A stretch of DNA of 64,000 nt from assembly GCA_033065855.1 (NCBI GenBank), contig JAVXUO010001427.1:124001-188000 (forward strand), given 5' to 3'. Each line of letters begins with the position of its first letter. The first letter of the stretch is position 1. Shown here one piece after another: positions 34,310 through 47,044 of this stretch. The DNA comes from Escallonia rubra (lineage: Eukaryota; Streptophyta; Magnoliopsida; Escalloniales; Escalloniaceae). Under the pieces are notes generated by a model. That model did no database searches, was not told where the DNA came from, and was given only the letters and a program-made list of their open reading frames with translations. The position numbers and the translations under genes are program-made.

Positions 34310-37300
34310 TTACCGATAAATGTCTCTGTTGCTTCTACTTCTGCTCGAGGCAATGGCGATCCTCTCATCCTGAAGCATGTTTAAGTTCGGAGCCAACAAC
34401 CGGGTGTACCGATCAAAATAAAGCAGCTGTTTCATGAGAAGTGCAAACTCCCGAGGAAATCTCAGCCCATATGATTCACTAACTCGAACCTGCAGAACAT
34501 AAAAGGCATAAATTATCTATGATAATTTAGCTGTATTACATATAGGTGAGGCTAAATTCACGCCTTTTTTAGTTAAATCCACACCCTTTTCTCACTAAAA
34601 GAGGTATTAACCCCACCATTGCACATTTATCTGGATTAGACTCAGAACTCTCACCTACTCTGTTCCCACTGCTATTTTTGGCCTCTTCGCTTTTAACTAG
34701 AAGAGAACGTGATTTCTACAGCTTGTTTCGAGAATGCACTATTGAGCTGAACAGACATTATAATGACGACCAAAAAAATTGTCAATGCGGCACTAACACT
34801 AAGAACATCAGAACACTATCTGGAAGCCTCATAAGCACCTTAATACGTGACTATCAGAAGAATTTTGAAAAGTAAAGAACAAAAGATCTACATTAGAGGC
34901 ACAAGATAAACCAATGTGTTCTGATGCCTATGCAAGTGAACATACACAAAATAGCTTACCACGTCTAAGAATAGTGCATTCATCTGCCTTTCATCAACGA
35001 CTAGATTGGCAGAGACAGCAGTTGCAGTCGTATTTGTTCCCCTGGCTGTTGCAACAACAATTTCTGTATCCAAATCCTGCACGAAGATACAAAAATGCAC
35101 AGTCGATAATCATCAATATTTCACAACGAGGTAGTGACAAGATTAGCATTGGAAGTTAAGCAATACTTCAAGCAAATGAAAGATTAAAGACCATTAGTAA
35201 CAAAAGCTTGCCTGAATTGATGAAAATATCTTCTCCAAATCTCTTGAAAAAGCTTTAGAATCTACATCCTTGCTGGTTGCACCCATTTCAATTAATGCAG
35301 AAGCCATTGAGTCATATTCTTCAGTTGCTATTGATGCCAAAAATATTTCCATAGCACCCCATGTTTTGGGGGATATACGTCCAACAATACCTGTTATTCA
35401 CATTCAGGTAATGTGCCGCATCATTTCTCTAGATCACAAGATGATAATGGAAGTTAACCAATTTCATATTTTTGCCAGCATGTATCACATGAAATCCAAA
35501 TAGGTACTACAAACAAGTTTTGATATTTACTGGATAATAATAGTTCTTCACACTACAAGGCAAGTAAATTCGGATATCATGGCAATAAATATTCTCATAA
35601 ATGAGGAAAAGGGGAAAAAACAAGAAACTAAAAATAGTAGACAATGACAAAGATATTCTTGTTCTTAGACAAGCAAACTTCTTCCTTTAAATATAATGTG
35701 TTATATTCGGCGAACAGATCTACTTGATTTTGGAACAACATTTGAAAGAAGTTTAGACATTAAAACCCGTGTTTGATTTTTCAACCACGTTTTCATCCCC
35801 ACATAATCATATTAACTCAAAATTGCATCCCCACCCACCACCATACTAACTGAAAATGTAGCACTAGTTGTGGTAATATCATGTTAAAGTGGTTAAAACA
35901 TTATTTCCCAGATTGGACGTGCTCCTCCTGATAATACATCTATTGGCACATTTTTAAAACCACGTGAAATGAAGAAGAATATTACAAAACATGTATTTGG
36001 GTTCAGAAACACTTGAACAGAGATGGTGGTTTAGCATCCATCAGATGAAGCTGCAATAACTTATGCCATAAGGTGACTCGATGCGACATGCTATAAGAAC
36101 ATACCAAAGTCAAGAAATCCTATACGGCCATCACGTAGTAGCCACAAATTGCCTGCATGTACATCTGCGTGGAAGCTTTCACATGCAAGCAAACTACCAA
36201 ACCTGTAACATTTAAAGAACAGCGTAAGTATCAGGTTTCGTGATCAGCTCGCAATTACATTTGAACTTGCAGGTAAGAGAGATGCAGTTACAATTGAATC
36301 CTACCATACGTTTAAGGCAGTTATAAGACTGGCCTCCGGACTAGAAACAAGTGAACGTATCGAATCCAAGTCAGTAAGCGGGACTCCATACAGCCTCTCC
36401 ATGGTTAAAACTCGCCGGCTGCTGCACCGTTGATACACTTTGGGAGCGGTAGCCTGCCTTGTAAGTCCCATAGATACTAAGTATCTTCTAAATGACTCGA
36501 TGTTTGCAGCCTCTTTATTAAAGTCCACTTCTTCAAGCATTGATTCCCTAATGTCTTTGACAATGGCAACCTACTAAAGGCATGTTAGCAATATCAGAAC
36601 TTAATCCATCATCATGATAAAAAGTAAAGAGTATACTTCAAAAAACGTTATCTGTACAAAAGTGTTAAAAGAATACGCCAGTCACTCGCTTCACTTTGTC
36701 TAGGTCAGTGAAGTAAGAAATAAGCAATACAAAAACTATTATATGCCATCATTCTACTAAAATAAATTAAGTTGGTCCTTCGACTGAATAAAATCCAATT
36801 TATCGCTTGTTTACAACATGACAAAATACTACATGACTGAGTATGTGCAATTACCCATAGATGACACAAGTCTCTACCAATCATTACTTGGAAGCTAGGA
36901 AGACAAAGAACTAGTTACAAAAACATGGTCGTGATAAAGAAGTTGAAGCCAGCTGAAGTTGATTTGTAAAGATAGGAGATTAGTTGAATTTAGCATTTCC
37001 AGTATACTGGTTAAGAGTATTCACTTTGACAGGATCCCTGTGCAGCAGAATAAGTCTCAAGAACATTACTTTTCCAAGAGTGTCCTATGAGCTGAAAAGT
37101 GTTCATTATTCAGCAATCGAATTGGGAATATATTAATCTTTGTACACATTTGAGAAATGTTTTGTCCACGTCATACCAGTGATGCACGGCTCAGTTCCGG
37201 ATTCAAAAACTCAAAGATACGTGCAACAATGTACACAAAGTTCAGATCTGCCACCAATATATCTTCTATTCCAGGTTTCAAGACCTTTATCACTACATCC

Positions 37301-40300
37301 TCTTTTGAATCTCTTAGCCTTGCACCATGAACCTGGTGATAATGGTTCAAAATTCAATTCAGTGATCATTTGATGAAAGGACGTGAACCTCAAAACAGAA
37401 ATACTAAAAATTTCGGAAATAAAATGTATTTGAACCTGCGCTATCGAGGCTGAGGCAATCGGCGTCGGGTCAACGTACTCGTATACACTATCTATTGGTC
37501 TCCCCAGTTCCTCTCGCAGGATTGTCTGAATCTCTTCAAATGGAACTACTGGCGCTCTGTCAAAACAGTACTGAAATTCCTGCACATATTCTGGCGGAAA
37601 CAACGTAGGCGCAGATGCCACAAACTACAAATTGCAAGCAAGGTAAACAACGCGTTTACTGATTTATCACTCAAGAGACAGACGAATCATATAACGAATA
37701 ATAGCACAGATCAGGCCACAAAAAGAAATTGGCGTGTACTCAGAAAGGAGATAAGCTTAAAAGCTGGCCATAGAAAAGTGGATTATGCTTTGAACAAATT
37801 AGTTAGTATGATGCCAAGTTTATTAAAGTAAACTGGCCACCTTTGCAACTGGAGAATTTGATTATTGCACACAAAATAAATTACGACCAACTTTTATCTT
37901 CGCAGTCGTAGAGAATCCAAGGAAATGTAATAATCTGCTAGTACCTGACCTAACTTGATATAGGTAGCTCCCATGCGTTCAAACAATTTTCTCAGATAAA
38001 GGGGGGATAGTAATCCAAGCTGCATCTGAGTTGGTATTCCAGCAGACGAATTCGTTGTCTGCACGAAACAATAACTTCACTATGTACACACAAAATTTCA
38101 GGGCATTGCACGCATCAATAACCCATGTGCACGTCAGTGTCTCTCAAGAACGAAACCAAGAAAATGAGCTCCGTTATAAAAACTTGAGATCTTAGACAAA
38201 AGCCTGATTTTTTATAAATACAAACACATATAGATTCCCAAGAAGTTATAACTTAGCCGAACATTCCTTCAATGTAATTCTTCAGTTACATAGAAAAGCT
38301 TTTACATATAATTATCTTGTGCTGGCAGCAAAATTGGACAAAGTGAATGCATAAACTACAGTTACCTTGGAAACATCAGCCAGCCACTCACTACCTACTC
38401 CAAGAACTGCTTGAATACCCTGAACTAGTCTCAGAGCTCCACGTGGGCCCGTGTTTATAGATGTCTGGATTATGTCATCCACAAGCTTGGGCAATTTTTC
38501 CACTCTGTCTGCAGGAAAACAACATGTGCGAGATTATTAAAATCGAACTTAGCACAGAGACCTTACCAAGTGTAATAGACCTGCAAACACGTCATAGTTG
38601 GCCTATGAAATCTTATCAAGGTGCAATCTCATTATTTCCTTGTTGGGATTAAGTAGTATAAGCATCCACTTGAAACAAACACAATGAAAGAGACATAAAT
38701 AGATTAGGAGAAATGAGAGGAATACTAAAACAGTAAGCCCGTTAGGACTACTTTTATATCACTCCTCATCGATAGTCAAACTTATGTATCACCTCTATAA
38801 ATAGGTAAAGAAGATAAGGATGAAATATATAGCCAACAACCCAATCAAGATAAGCACTCCTAAATAACCACATCGAAGGGGTTTCAGACATAACTTTGTC
38901 TCATACATCCATAATCAAGCATTGCGTGCGTTGAACTTCTAGAAGGAATAATTGTTTTAGATGGGTATAGGTGCAATAGGAGTTACAATTAGATAGAGTA
39001 ACTGACGTTCCAGGTCAAAAACCCATCCGCCCTTCTTTCCTTCCCTCTACATTATTATACAATAAGATGTGTTGCTTGTCATGATAGAGGACATATTATA
39101 CTGGAAGGCGTGTTGGCTTTATATACAGAATTATAGAAATCTTAGATGTTTGTAGCATATTCCTCTTCGTGAACTTGGTATTTCGATTTTTCATATGGAA
39201 CAAAAAGGTTGCTTCTTAAACTTTGAGTTCGTTACTTTAAAGGTTTATTAGTTAAATTTGTTCTTGACATCATGCCAACTTTCTAATTATGTTGTTATTG
39301 GTACACAGAAAAACGCGTAAACAACAGAATTGCAGGAATACCAAGGTAAATCTTATAACAAATAGGGATGATAAAGATCAGAAATTGGAAAATACAGGAA
39401 CGAATGGAAAATGATGCAGAGTAGCGCAGGTTGGACAATTTAGTCACGATAGCAGACATGAGGTTTATAAATTCACTACAGAGCATGACTACAAGACTCG
39501 ATAACCTCAGTGCATGCATAATTTACAGAGGGGAAGGAGGTATGTTGTATAAATACGCAATCAGTTGTGAACGGTGGTCGCTTAGTTTTTCTTTAACGTG
39601 TAATTAGTTGCTTGAAAATAAGGCGAGGGGGTGAGGGAGGTACTTATTAGGTGCTAATATGTGGACTATAGGTTGTTACCTCCGATTCCTGTGTTTGGCC
39701 CCCGGGAGATTTTGTCAATATGTGCATCTTTACTACACAGATTGACAATTTGCAGAGTAATGAAATTTTCAATACTTATAATTCGGTCATGGAGAAAAAT
39801 GACAACGTGAAATCACTACTGGAGGCCTGTAACCTTACCCCCAAGTTACCACTTTCCTTAAAATGATATAGAGTTTAAAAAGCTCGGCAAGGGCCCAAAG
39901 GCCAGACAAAAAATGTGGCACGGTTATTGAGGAGATCCACCTGTAATGCTCACAACCCAAGCAGGCATCACTGCTAACAACTTAAACAGAGCTAGCAAAG
40001 AAGCTTCTGCAGGTAACATATCACAGAGGTAATGCATGAGCATTTTGGGAGAAAACTGTGCTTTCAAGCAGTCTCAGAAACAGCAAGTGAACTAATATGC
40101 ATGGATTCCCCAAAGACCATGCTGCAGCTGCGTTTAGCTCAGCATGCAATAAACCCGGTTTATATTTGATGAGTTCAAGACCATCTTCTAGACCAATCAA
40201 TTTGTGGTCCTTATCTGAAAAGAGTGGCCATGTCCATTGACTCAGAAGTGACAACTTGTAGCAGTTCCCATGACAGGATGTGCATCCGAATTCCCAACAA

Positions 40301-41274
40301 ACTAAGATAAAGTACATCTCAACCAGCGCTGATTGGTCCCCTTTAAACATCAGTGCATGTACATGTACTCACAAAGCAGAAGTAAATGGGGTTGTGGAAT
40401 CACAACATAAAACGAATGAGCACAAAACCTTAAACCATCCCTCTTGCAAGTTGGGATACTTGTAAAACAGTAAAATGGAATCAATGTGAAAGTCCAAAGC
40501 CACAGAGACATATACATGTAGACACATATGCACACAAACATATATTGGTACATAAATAAGCAAATAAAGATATAGTGAAGAGCCGGTAAGGAAGGAAAAA
40601 GAAAAGGGAATTGAGAAAGCAAGGTCCGCATAGCACCTTGAACACGAGAAGTGAAAAGATCCTCTGCCTGTGAATATCGTGCATAAACCATCAAGCCATT
40701 GCCGCGATACTGGAGCTTCCTTGGTCTACCTGATATGCTTCTAGCAGGCAACTGTAAACAAAAGCAACAAGTTAATCCCATTCTGCAGTTATAAGAATTA
40801 AAAGAGCTGAACAAAAAACCAGATAAAATGACCAAGCAATTTTTTCAACTTCTCCAAAGAATCTATCACCTTATCTCATGTCACTTCAGTACTTGAAAAA
40901 TTCACCGCGCAGTGCAGAATTCACAATTGAGCTGATGATGGCAACCTAAATCACCAGATCGCGTAGCCAGAGCCGGGACGAAAGGAGGAGCGAGAGCGTT
41001 GGCCACTTTAAAACGATTTGGTGACTTAGGTCGCAACAGATTGAAAAAAATACTTTAATATCATGGCAATGAGTTCGCAGCACGTGTGAGTGTATCATGA
41101 CCTAACTCACCGGCATAATATTAAACCATGAGCACGACTACTCATCTTCTGACTGTGGGCAAAACCACGCACAAACACACACAGTGATGAGGAGGAGGAT
41201 AACCGAACCTGAGGGTGCTGGAAAATAGGAAGGCGGCCGTGCGCGGCGGTTCTGAAGGCCGAGACGACAGCCAT
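34310..41274 (-). CDS. ABC1K9: ABC1-family atypical protein kinase, ABC1K9 type (plastid)
   Basis: Eleven exons on the - strand: 41274-41209, 40751-40637, 38508-38366, 38058-37945, 37624-37436, 37332-37177, 36570-36305, 36202-36105, 35390-35212, 35076-34960 and 34489-34310. All junctions keep frame and give 540 aa, the length I recall for At5g05200. The N-terminus ([16 protein letters not shown]) looks like a transit peptide. ABC1 hallmarks follow in order: KLGQ, the Ala-rich loop IASASIAQV, the VVIKV lysine, the [11 protein letters not shown] glutamate motif, the catalytic loop HADVHAGN and DFG. The HAGN variant replaces the commoner HPGN, which I recall as normal for this clade. Such kinases act in plastids on prenyl-lipid and quinone metabolism; the exact substrate is not known to me. 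One intron (after 35212) starts with GC. The 2.1-kb second intron holds nothing I recognise. Confidence 0.95.
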
Positions 41275-41805
41275 AACCTAGCTCGGTCGATGCGATTGGC
41301 CGGATTCCGGTCGCTTGTAGCTCTAAACAGTGATATTCAACCTTTTGTCAGTGTGTGTGACTGCGTGCGATTTTGCTAATTTTCTCGTGTCGCGCGTAAG
41401 CACGAAGCGACGACGTCTGGCAGGTGTAAAAAAATCTAAAGAACGGGCCACGTGGCACGACTACGCTTGAAGCCTTGTAGACCGTTGGTTTCTGATGAAT
41501 CTAGAATGTCAGTGTTGTACTAATAATAATAATTTGCAACACGAAAAAGGAAATGATTTTTTCTTCTTCCTTTTTAAATTTTTTTTTCTCTTTTGTTTCT
41601 CGGGTGAAATGACCCAAGTTAACTATGAATCCTACTCTAAATATTCTTATGGCTTTACATGTTTTGAATTTTCAGTATGAGATCACTAACTAAAATCTCG
41701 TGTTATATACGGGAAGAGAAATAATTAATTATAAAGTGGGGGAAGGGAGGTCATGGGGTTGAACGTTAGAGGTCATGGGGTTGGGAGTTACTTTCTATTC
41801 AATTA

Positions 41806-42201
41806 GGGTGTGTTTGGATATAGGATTTGAACTGGAGATTTGACTTTGGTAGGGTATTTGTAAATCACTTGGACAAAATATCTTGTTTGGATAGTTCAAA
41901 ATGAAATTTTTGAAATTTCGGAGTGATTTGAACTGTGAATTTGGGATCACCAAATCCATAGTTCAAATCACTAATTTGAACTAGTTATTTGTCAAATCCA
42001 CTCCAATCAGCAATTTACAAACACACAATAACTAGTTCTCTATTTTTTAGGAATCTTGCCTCGCACCTTTTTTAACCACCTTTTGCTTCCTTTCTTCCAA
42101 ACAAGATATTTCAAAATGATAGAATTTTTAAATCAAGGAATTTCAAAATGAGGGCATTTAGAAATACCCAGTATTTCAAAATCCCATATCCAAACACACC
42201 C
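41806..42201. mobile_element. Tourist-like MITE with exact TTA target duplication
   Basis: This is a 396-bp element with near-perfect terminal inverted repeats (GGGTGTGTTTGGATATAGGA on the left; GGGTGTGTTTGGATATGGGA on the right read in reverse). TTA lies at 41803-41805 and 42202-42204. The interior has further inverted words such as TTCAAAAT and has no coding capacity. The TIR start and 3-bp TTA site fit the PIF/Harbinger (Tourist) group. It lies about 530 bp upstream of the ABC1K9 start codon. Confidence 0.85.
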
Positions 42202-42204
42202 TTA

Positions 42205-43059
42205 TAGTACACTTATTTAGTTGTATTTTAAAAATAAATTTTTTTATAAAAAAAATATTAGAGGTTTGGAAGGTAAATACCCTATCGATTGAATCCAAAT
42301 GCATATAACTAGCTCAAATTTCGTGCTACGCACAAAAAGAGAGATGGTTAATAATGAAGTAGGAGAAGGGAGATCATATGGAGCTTATTTTATGATCCTT
42401 ACCATCTTCGTCGTGTATGAAAAATTGAAAATCATTAGCACTCAACATCATAACTAACAAACCAACTGGCTAAAAACAATCAAACTACCATCACATGCCG
42501 TAAGAACTTCGCGCAAACTAAGTGGTTAATACAATCACACTACCTTCACGTACCAATAAGAACTCCCTGACAATCTTGAAATAATAATCTCATAATGGCT
42601 CTCACTAAACCTCAATAACTGAGCCCCCCCCCGGTGTCAACAAATAACCCTCCAAAACTGATCAACTAACCTGTTAACTGATAAGCCAAACCAGACACCC
42701 ACTCACTCAAGACTCGAGTTATTACCTACAAGTAGGGGAAGGATAAAGCTCTACTAAAAGGACAGGGATATGGTGATGAAAATCGTGGGCTTGTCCTTTC
42801 AACCTCTAGGGGAGAAAAAAGCCTAAGTAGAAGTAACATAAATCAAATCAACTATGAAACAAACCCACAAACCCAAAAAAAAAGTAAACAAACAAGATTA
42901 AGAAGGTCCAAAAAGGCACAAGAGGCAAAGAAAGGTTACGGGAAATACCACTTCCATCACACCTCGTGCATAAAACCTAATTTGGTAGCCTAATCATAAC
43001 TTCAAACTGCCACGAACAAAAAACACCCCAAGCCATGATAACTAAGAACCTATACAAAT
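42205..43059. other. Intergenic, nothing recognised
   Basis: AT-rich unique-looking DNA with no convincing coding frame, RNA gene or repeat. The stretch before it (41275-41802) includes the likely 5' UTR and promoter of the - strand kinase gene; no clear TATA box was fixed. Confidence 0.5.
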
Positions 43060-44112
43060 AGAGGACGAAATGAGAACCCAAGTGTTCCTAACCTATTCTG
43101 GTCGTACCCAAGGGCCCAATATGGGTCTCATTTCATGCGAACACGTCGACATTGTCAACGGTCAATTTTTCAACGCATCGAACCGGTCAAAATGCGCGCG
43201 CCCAAGTCATGTGCATTCTTTGCTTTGCACGTCTCATGCGCGACTTAGTCACCAATTATTTTACGTTATCGTGACTCACGGTAGCACGATCGTTGCACCG
43301 AAACCACTTGAGAACTTTTTCACCAAAAACATCGGTCGACGGCGCACTTGGAGCAACGGGGTCAAGGGGCAAATGGCCTTGGCCAACCCCAGGGGCCGGC
43401 CTTGGCCAACCCCAGGGGCCGGCCTCGGCCTTCCCCATGCCTAGGGGGTCGGCCTCGGCCTCCATGAGGGGTTGGCCTCGGCCATTTTCCCCCGGTGGTT
43501 CACCCCTTCGCGCACCCCCTTTTTGCACTTTTTTCACTTCATACATTTCGTACGTGACTTTGGCATCTTGTTCGTCATGTGGGTATGATTCTAGGCAACA
43601 CGCTTGTCGTAACACAACTTTCGAATTCGTCATTCCCCATCAAAATACCTACCGTCGGCGCGCCCAAAGTTCACCAAAAGGGGGGAGTGGCCTTGGGCTC
43701 CTTCATGGGAGTTAACCATTTGGCCTTGGCCACCCCTAGGGTCGGCTTCGGCCTCCCCAGGGGGTCGGCCTCGGCCTCCTTGGAGCCTTGGAGCCTTGGC
43801 CTTGGCCTTCCCCCCATTTTTGGCCTATGCCTCCCCTCCCGCGCACACTTGTTTTCTCGAGTCTTTGCACATCCACGATGATTACGGACATTTGTACATC
43901 AACCTCGCGACGTCCATTGTCTGTCACCCCTGACCGCTCACCGCTTCTGTGATGCCCGTCACCCAAAGTTGCGCGCTGCCGCCAAATGACCCGTCGCCGA
44001 CAATCGCGTATCATCATTCCCGACTTGTCATTACTAAACATCGCACTTATTATTTTTGTATAACATGCATGATTGGCTCACGCCTCGTCTCCGAGACACC
44101 CAACGCGCGCCC

Positions 44113-44640
44113 GTGCACCATTCTCATGATACGTGCCCCCGACACCAAGTATTGCTCTGCGACGTTTGTCGCCGCGCCCGTGCGCCATTCTCATGATACG
44201 TGCCCTCGACACGAAGTATTGCTCCACGACGTTCGTCGCCGCGCCCGTGCGCCATTCTCATGATACGTGCCCTCGGCACGAAGTATTGCTCCGCGACGTT
44301 CGTCGCCTCGCCCGTGTGCCATTCTCATGATACGTGCCCTCGGCACGAAGTATTGCTCCGCGACGTTCGTCGCCTCGCCCGTGTGCCATTCTCATGATAC
44401 GTGTCGGCACGAAGTATTGCTCCGCGACGTTCGTCGCCTCGCCCGTGTGCCATTCTCATGATACGTGCCCTGGCACCAAGTATTGTTCATCGACGTTCGT
44501 CGCCCCGCCCGTGCACCATTGTCATGATACGTGCCCCCGGCACCAAGTATTGATCCTCGACGTTCGTTGCCCCGCCCGTGTGCCATTCTCATGATACGTG
44601 CCCCCGACACCAAGTATTGCTCTTCGACGTTCGTCGTCGC
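44113..44640. repeat. 67-bp tandem array, 8 units
   Basis: The anchor TCATGATACGTG starts at 44124, 44191, 44258, 44325, 44392, 44456, 44522 and 44589, so the period is 67 bp with two slightly shorter units. Each unit reads roughly GTGCCATTCTCATGATACGT, then GCACGAAGTATTGCTC and GACGTTCGTCGC. Because 67 is not a multiple of 3, open frames shift through the array and are not genes. Confidence 0.92.
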
Positions 44641-44689
44641 GCCACTTTCATAACATGTGCCCCCGGCACTAGGTATTGTCTCATGCCAT

Positions 44690-44800
44690 TGGCATCGCGC
44701 CAATGCGCCACAATCAATGTATCATGCCGTTGGCATCGCGCCCATGCGCCACAATCAATGTCTCGTGCTGTAGGCACCGCGCCCATGCGCCACAATCATG
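44690..44800. repeat. About 51-bp tandem repeats
   Basis: About two to three copies of a unit containing CATGCGCCACAATCAATGT and GCATCGCGCC. It continues directly from the 67-bp array. Confidence 0.7.
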
Positions 44801-44809
44801 TTACATGCA

Positions 44810-45262
44810 TCCGGGGGGTTCTGTTTGTAGTGCTCGGGCACAAGGACCCCTCGCAGCGGGATGGGCTCGTTACCACAAAGCCATCGCCGCCACGGGATAG
44901 GCTCATTACCACAAAGCTATCGCCGTCTTCATTCCGGGCGGCTCCGTTCATAGTGCTCCGGCACGAGGACCACTCGCAACGAGATGGGCTCGTTATCACA
45001 AAGCCATCGCCGCCACAGGATAGGCTCGTTACCATAAAGCTATTGCCGTCTTCATTTCAGGGGGCTCCGCTCGTAGTGCTCCGACACGAGGACCCTCCGC
45101 AGCGGGATGGGGTCGTTACCACAAAGCCATCGCCGCCACGAGATAGGCTCGTTACCATAAAGCTATCACCGTCTTCATTCCAGGGGGCTCCGCTCGTAGT
45201 GCTCTGGCACAAGGACCATTCGCAGCAGGATAGGCTCGTTACCACAAAGTTATCGCCGCCTG
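44810..45262. repeat. 124-bp tandem array, 4 units
   Basis: The anchor GCTCCGCTCGTAGTGCTC and its variants start near 44818, 44941, 45065 and 45188. Each unit contains CACGAGGACC, AGCGGGATGGGCTCGTTACC and CCATCGCCGCCAC. The frame across it (about 294 codons) is a by-product of the repeats. Confidence 0.9.
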
Positions 45263-46049
45263 GGTTGACTTGTATGACACTATGCAATGAGCTGCGACCA
45301 TGTCCACTCATGTTACCGGTGATTGTCGGCACCCCCAGGACGATGACCCCCGGGTCACTTCGGGACAGGAGCAGGTTTTTGGAGGGCATCACGCCTAGTC
45401 CGGTTGGCAGTTGGTCACAGGGGCAACCCTCGCCGCTGTCAGGTTCTCTGTGCGTCTTTTGACGCACCTTGTGGGATTCAGTAAGGGCTTGGATCGGTGA
45501 CTGGGGCGACGGGCTTACTCTGATCATGCTACCGCGATGTGGTCAGTCTTCTCAGACAGGTAGAGCGACGCTGTGTGGGGCAGGTAGCGCGAACTTGGGA
45601 ACCGGCAGTCGGTATTTTGGGACCCCCTGGTGACGTGTCACTCCCAGGGGACGACATGTGTCACTTTATGACATAAGCACATTGTTTCCTATAAATAGTG
45701 GACTTTATGACTCAAAAAGGATTTTTTTGTTCATTTTTCACAAAATCACTTTCTCACTCTAGAATTTGGGAGCTCTTGGATTCTAGAGAGAGAAACACAA
45801 ACTGGATATAACTTTGGACCGTAACATTGGACCCCGACTTGGACCTTGACTTGGACTGTCGACTGCCGGCCCTGTTTGTCTCAATCTTGTCTTCGCAGCA
45901 CTGCCAATCCCACGGCCTATCTGGGAAGCCTTGCTCTCTGCTCTTACTCCGCCCTCACTGTCTCTCACTTTGTATACTTGGAAGCTGACTTGGACTGCAG
46001 CCTTTGTGGCACCTCCACATAGGTACGAACCCACTTTCCTTGGCATCAC

Positions 46050-46920
46050 CAAGTAAAGAAACCAAAACCAAATCGATTACCTCGCACCAGCAATGAAACT
46101 CTATCACCCTATGAACATAGTCAACTACTGAAGTTGAATTCCTTGATCTGTGTTGAATTTGATGTCAATGAATGATGAGAGAGAGAGAGAGAGATGATGA
46201 AAGAAATTGGAAGAGAAAAACCTATATGGCGTTGCCGATCGGCCACCACGACCCTTCTCACGGCAAGATAGAGAGGCAGACCCAAAGCTCGAACCCACTG
46301 TCTATCTAAACTACGCACGACTCCGAAATTGAAGTGTGAAAGAGGGGAGGCTATCTCCAAGGAGAAAGAAACCCCATTCAATGGGTGTCGGCTAAGGTTT
46401 GCGACTTTTAGAAGAAGAAAACTACTCATTCGTCCTAGAATCATTTTGTTATTCTTGTTAACCCTAATATTGGTTGGTCAGTTCTTGGTCAATTATGACG
46501 TTATTCATGTTAAACAAACAAAGGTTGTCTAACTCTAAGAAGATGAAAATGGTGGATGCAATTATTGAATCTGACCAGAATCTTCACTCCAAACGGCAAT
46601 TTGATCAAGAGAAAGAAAAAAAAACTAAACTAAAAATTGATGTATAGAACTCTTTGAGAGTTCTATCTTTCCTGCTTCAGAGTCAGCACAGTGACATACA
46701 AACCTACCCCCTAACCCCTCCATCTTGTTGGGCTCCGGCTCACTTGCTCTCTCCATTTGTAGTCTTACTTTAGGGACCAAGAAGAAGACATAATACGACA
46801 ATAGGGTTCCATGATGCCTCTTCCTGAATCAGGGGCAAATGTGACATTACAATCTATAAACCAATGGATGGACGGTGAAGAGCGAATGGCGATTCGTGCA
46901 ATTTAAATAGAAGGGAAAAT
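46050..46920. other. Intergenic, little recognised
   Basis: Contains a short (GA)n run at 46177-46194. No coding frame is supported. Confidence 0.5.
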
Positions 46921-46924
46921 TGCA

Positions 46925-47040
46925 TAAAACACCCTCGTGGTTTGGGTGTTTTGCAAAAAGACCCCTATAGTTTGAACATCTGCAAAAGGACACCTGAGGT
47001 CGCTAATGGCGGACGGCGGGGCCAGCGTGAGTGGGTGGGA
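46925..47040. mobile_element. Single MULE-like inverted-repeat end
   Basis: GGGAAAATTGCATAAAACAC at about 46915 on, with CCTCGTGGTTTGGGTGTTTT and TGCAAAAGGACACCTGAGG, resembles the arms of long-TIR non-autonomous elements common in plants. The partner end was not found within the window. Assignment is from memory of the motif style. Confidence 0.35.
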
Positions 47041-47044
47041 TTAT

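Larger units (their letters stand above)
43060..46050. mobile_element. GC-rich repeat block, possible LTR of a retrotransposon
   Basis: Base composition jumps to GC-rich at about 43060 and falls again near 45660. The block holds short GGCCTTGGCCAACCCC-type repeats (about 43375-43490 and 43690-43810), a 67-bp array, a 51-bp array and a 124-bp array. A consensus TATA box (TATAAATA, 45690-45697) follows, then an AT-rich leader-like stretch. Tandem-repeat-rich U3 plus TATA plus short R/U5 is how large plant Gypsy-type LTRs look. I see no gag-pol genes, no clear primer site and no partner LTR, so this is a remnant or solo LTR by inference. Confidence 0.4.

Noticed and set aside
40350..40835. 161-codon frame on the - strand
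   Set aside because: It overlaps exon 2 of the ABC1K9-like gene and extends into intron sequence on both sides; outside the exon it has no recognisable protein character.
44113..44640. Regularly spaced 67-bp repeats that superficially look like a CRISPR array
   Set aside because: There are no unique spacers between conserved repeats; the whole 67-bp unit repeats, and this is a plant nuclear genome. It is a plain tandem array.
44578..45462. 294-codon open frame on the + strand and overlapping frames on both strands
   Set aside because: It runs through the 124-bp tandem array and similar frames exist on the other strand. It has low complexity and no family resemblance, so it is a by-product of repeats.
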